Below are positions 62,427-64,000 of a DNA stretch of 64,000 bases, in pieces; the stretch's first letter is position 1, and every line of letters starts with the position of its first letter. The position numbers were made by a program, and so were the translations under genes. The notes below the pieces were generated by a model that was not told the DNA's origin, searched no databases, and worked only from the letters and a program-made list of their open reading frames with translations. Origin of the DNA: CAZAPO01 sp044841755 (GTDB taxonomy: Bacteria; Bacteroidota; Bacteroidia; Flavobacteriales; Flavobacteriaceae); the NCBI GenBank assembly GCA_044841755.1, contig JAXOFM010000003.1, positions 310,001 to 374,000 of the forward strand. The letters run 5' to 3'.

Positions 62427-63419
62427 TTATAGGGAATTTACATGCAATGCCAGGTCTACTAATTTGTTTGAATACCCAAACTCATTATCATACCAAGACA
62501 CTACTTTAAAGAAATTCGAATTTAATTCAATGCCTGCACCAGCATCAAAAATACTAGTGCGATCATCACTTACAAAGTCTTGAGATGCTACAGGCTCTTC
62601 AGTATATCCTAAGATATTCTTTAAAGGACCAGAAGCAGCTTCTTTCATAGCTTGTTTTACTTCTTCATAAGAAGTAGCTTTTTCAGTCTTAACCGTTAAG
62701 TCAACAACAGAAACGTTAGCAGTAGGTACTCTAAACGCCATACCTGTAAGCTTTCCGTTTAATTCTGGAATTACCTTACCAACTGCTTTAGCAGCTCCTG
62801 TTGAAGCTGGAATAATATTTAATAAAGCACTTCGACCTCCTCTGTAATCTTTTCTTGAAGGACCATCAACTGTTAACTGCGTTGCAGTTGTTGCGTGTAC
62901 TGTAGTCATTAATGCTTCAGCTATTCCAAAGTTATCATTGATCACTTTAGCAATTGGTGCTAAACAGTTAGTAGTGCAAGAAGCGTTAGAAACAATATTG
63001 TCACTAGCTTTTGCTTTGTGATGGTTTACTCCCATTACAAACATTGGAGCGTCTTTACTTGGTGCTGAGATTACTACTTTTTTAGCACCAGCATCTATAT
63101 GATATTGTGCAGTATCTAAAGTTGTAAAGATACCAGTACATTCAGCTACTACATCTGCTCCAACAGCATCCCACTTAAGCTCCTTCGGATCTCTTTCTGC
63201 AGTGATTCTAACAGTATTTCCGTTAACTACTAGGTTTCCTTCCTTAACTTCTACATCACCATCAAAACGACCATGAACAGAATCGTATTTTAATAAATAT
63301 GCCAAATGCTCTACATCTAATAGATCATTAATTGCTACCACATCTACATCTGGTCTATTGACAGTTGCTCTAAATACTAGTCTTCCAATTCGACCAAATC
63401 CGTTAATTCCTATTTTCAT
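62427..63419 (-). CDS. gapA: Glyceraldehyde-3-phosphate dehydrogenase
   Basis: A 330-residue glycolytic GAPDH. NAD-binding GINGFGRIGR at residue 3-12, the catalytic Cys148 in SNASCTTNC, His175 in TTVHATTATQ, and the C-terminal VSWYDNEFGYSNKLVDL are all present. The adenosine-binding acidic position (AINDL) indicates NAD preference. The start is 22 bases after the pfkA stop, so pfkA-gapA form an operon. Confidence 0.98.
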   Translation of the reverse strand: MKIGINGFGRIGRLVFRATVNRPDVDVVAINDLLDVEHLAYLLKYDSVHGRFDGDVEVKEGNLVVNGNTVRITAERDPKELKWDAVGADVVAECTGIFTTLDTAQYHIDAGAKKVVISAPSKDAPMFVMGVNHHKAKASDNIVSNASCTTNCLAPIAKVINDNFGIAEALMTTVHATTATQLTVDGPSRKDYRGGRSALLNIIPASTGAAKAVGKVIPELNGKLTGMAFRVPTANVSVVDLTVKTEKATSYEEVKQAMKEAASGPLKNILGYTEEPVASQDFVSDDRTSIFDAGAGIELNSNFFKVVSWYDNEFGYSNKLVDLALHVNSL

Positions 63420-63441
63420 TTGTGTTAATTATTTCTCGTTA

Positions 63442-64000
63442 TTAAGTTGACATTATGTCTGAAACTCTTAAGAGTTCCATATTTATTTTAGATTTTCCTT
63501 TAATTGCTTTCTCTAAAGGTGTAAGCTCCATTTTGTTATTCTTAAGTCCAACCATGAAGTTAGATTTCCCATCAAGTAAACTCTCGACCGCCTTCACTCC
63601 CATTCTACTTGCTAAAACTCTATCAAAACATGTTGGATCTCCACCTCTTTGAATATGACCGAGTACTGATACTCTTACATCATAATAAGACATGTGCTCA
63701 TCAACATAGTCCTTAAGTTCAAAAACATTTTTTCCTATTTTATCACCCTCAGCAACTACAACAATACTTGACGACTTCCCTCTTCGCTTACTCTTGTTTA
63801 ATGATTCTAATAAGCGGTCTAGACCTAGATCTTCTTCTGGAATAAGTATTTCTTCAGCACCACCTGCAACACCAGCGTTCAAGGCTATATGACCAACATC
63901 TCTACCCATAACTTCAATAAAGAATAAACGGTCATGTGAGCTAGCTGTATCTCTAATTTTATCGATAGCTTCAACTACTGTATTTAAAGCAGTATCAAAA
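63442..64000 (-). CDS. pfkA: 6-phosphofructokinase, N-terminal part cut by the window edge
   Basis: The frame is open to base 64000, with the last 186 codons (185 residues) of an ATP-dependent phosphofructokinase visible. FDTALNTVVEAIDKIRDTA then EVMGRDVGHIALNAGVAGGA are the classic PfkA substrate region, and GHIQRGGDPTCFDRVLASRMG carries the substrate-binding residues (HIQRGG). The Ala/Gly-rich N-terminal part with the ATP site lies outside the window. An ATG at 63909 is internal, not the start. It is followed 22 bases later by gapA. Confidence 0.96.
   Translation of the reverse strand, partial: FDTALNTVVEAIDKIRDTASSHDRLFFIEVMGRDVGHIALNAGVAGGAEEILIPEEDLGLDRLLESLNKSKRRGKSSSIVVVAEGDKIGKNVFELKDYVDEHMSYYDVRVSVLGHIQRGGDPTCFDRVLASRMGVKAVESLLDGKSNFMVGLKNNKMELTPLEKAIKGKSKINMELLRVSDIMST

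Noticed and set aside
1..64000. CRISPR array, tRNA, rRNA, insertion sequence or prophage
   Set aside because: No regularly spaced repeats, cloverleaf, rRNA signature, transposase or phage genes were seen by eye; a tRNA search program would settle the tRNA case.

Overview
The window looks like a chromosomal segment of a marine-type Bacteroidota, most likely a Flavobacteriaceae member. Evidence: base composition is low-GC throughout; several start sites have the Bacteroidota promoter -7 box TAnnTTTG and lack a purine-rich ribosome binding site. The gene content is also typical of the group: a fused 2-oxoacid dehydrogenase E1 alpha/beta, BshA, a GH3-beta-lactamase fusion, paired BNR-repeat secreted proteins, and LptD next to an AmiC-MlaD-FeS block. 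The species cannot be named from sequence alone. I saw no rRNA, tRNA, CRISPR array, insertion sequence or prophage.

Layout. 1-6.7 kb: a cut-off membrane protein gene, an M23/LysM cell-wall peptidase, and a tight reverse operon (BNR-repeat secreted protein, DMT exporter, D-amino-acid-transaminase-like enzyme). 6.9-11.4 kb: SLC12-type transporter with a class A beta-lactamase-like lipoprotein, then an SDR-SGNH hydrolase pair. 11.5-14.3 kb: pyruvate phosphate dikinase. 14.4-28.5 kb: exported hydrolases (S41, S9, a second BNR protein, CocE/S15 type, M19 dipeptidase), interrupted by a helicase, a small membrane protein and a dead exbD gene. 28.6-31.5 kb: E1 alpha/beta with a coupled fatty-acid hydroxylase. 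31.7-35.6 kb: a forward five-gene run (2OG-Fe oxygenase, SUI1, DUF1835, nucleoside phosphorylase, cytosolic Ca3427-like binding protein). 36-39.3 kb: ung, mutS2 without Smr, DCC protein. 39.5-43.4 kb: a four-gene reverse operon (ATP-grasp ligase, mercaptopyruvate-type sulfurtransferase, N-formylglutamate-amidohydrolase-like protein, DUF1704 QEGLA metallopeptidase). 43.4-45.8 kb: aroC and a dicarboxylate symporter. 46-52.5 kb: a small outer-membrane protein, bshA with GH3-beta-lactamase, serB. 52-57.4 kb: AmiC, MlaD, two Hdr-like Fe-S proteins and two unknowns. 57.5-64 kb: lptD, ridA, a duplication scar, a Cys-rich lipoprotein, a BadF-type kinase, then gapA and pfkA.

How the genes fit together. 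Peptide scavenging outside the cytoplasm is one theme: signal-peptide or lipoprotein peptidases would cut peptides that ppdK/gapA/pfkA-centred carbon metabolism then uses. Cell-envelope upkeep is a second: M23, AmiC, the GH3 fusion, the BadF-type kinase, MlaD and LptD. Low-molecular-weight thiol and peptide chemistry is a possible third: BshA plus the glutathione-synthetase-like operon.

The strongest leads for something undescribed are the four-gene ligase/sulfurtransferase/amidohydrolase/QEGLA operon, the five-gene run ending in a cytosolic solute-binding protein, and an AACCAACC leader motif shared by four genes. Two well-supported genome-decay events are an exbD pseudogene and a microhomology tandem duplication between ridA and the BadF-type gene. 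All translations, alignments and counts were done by eye.
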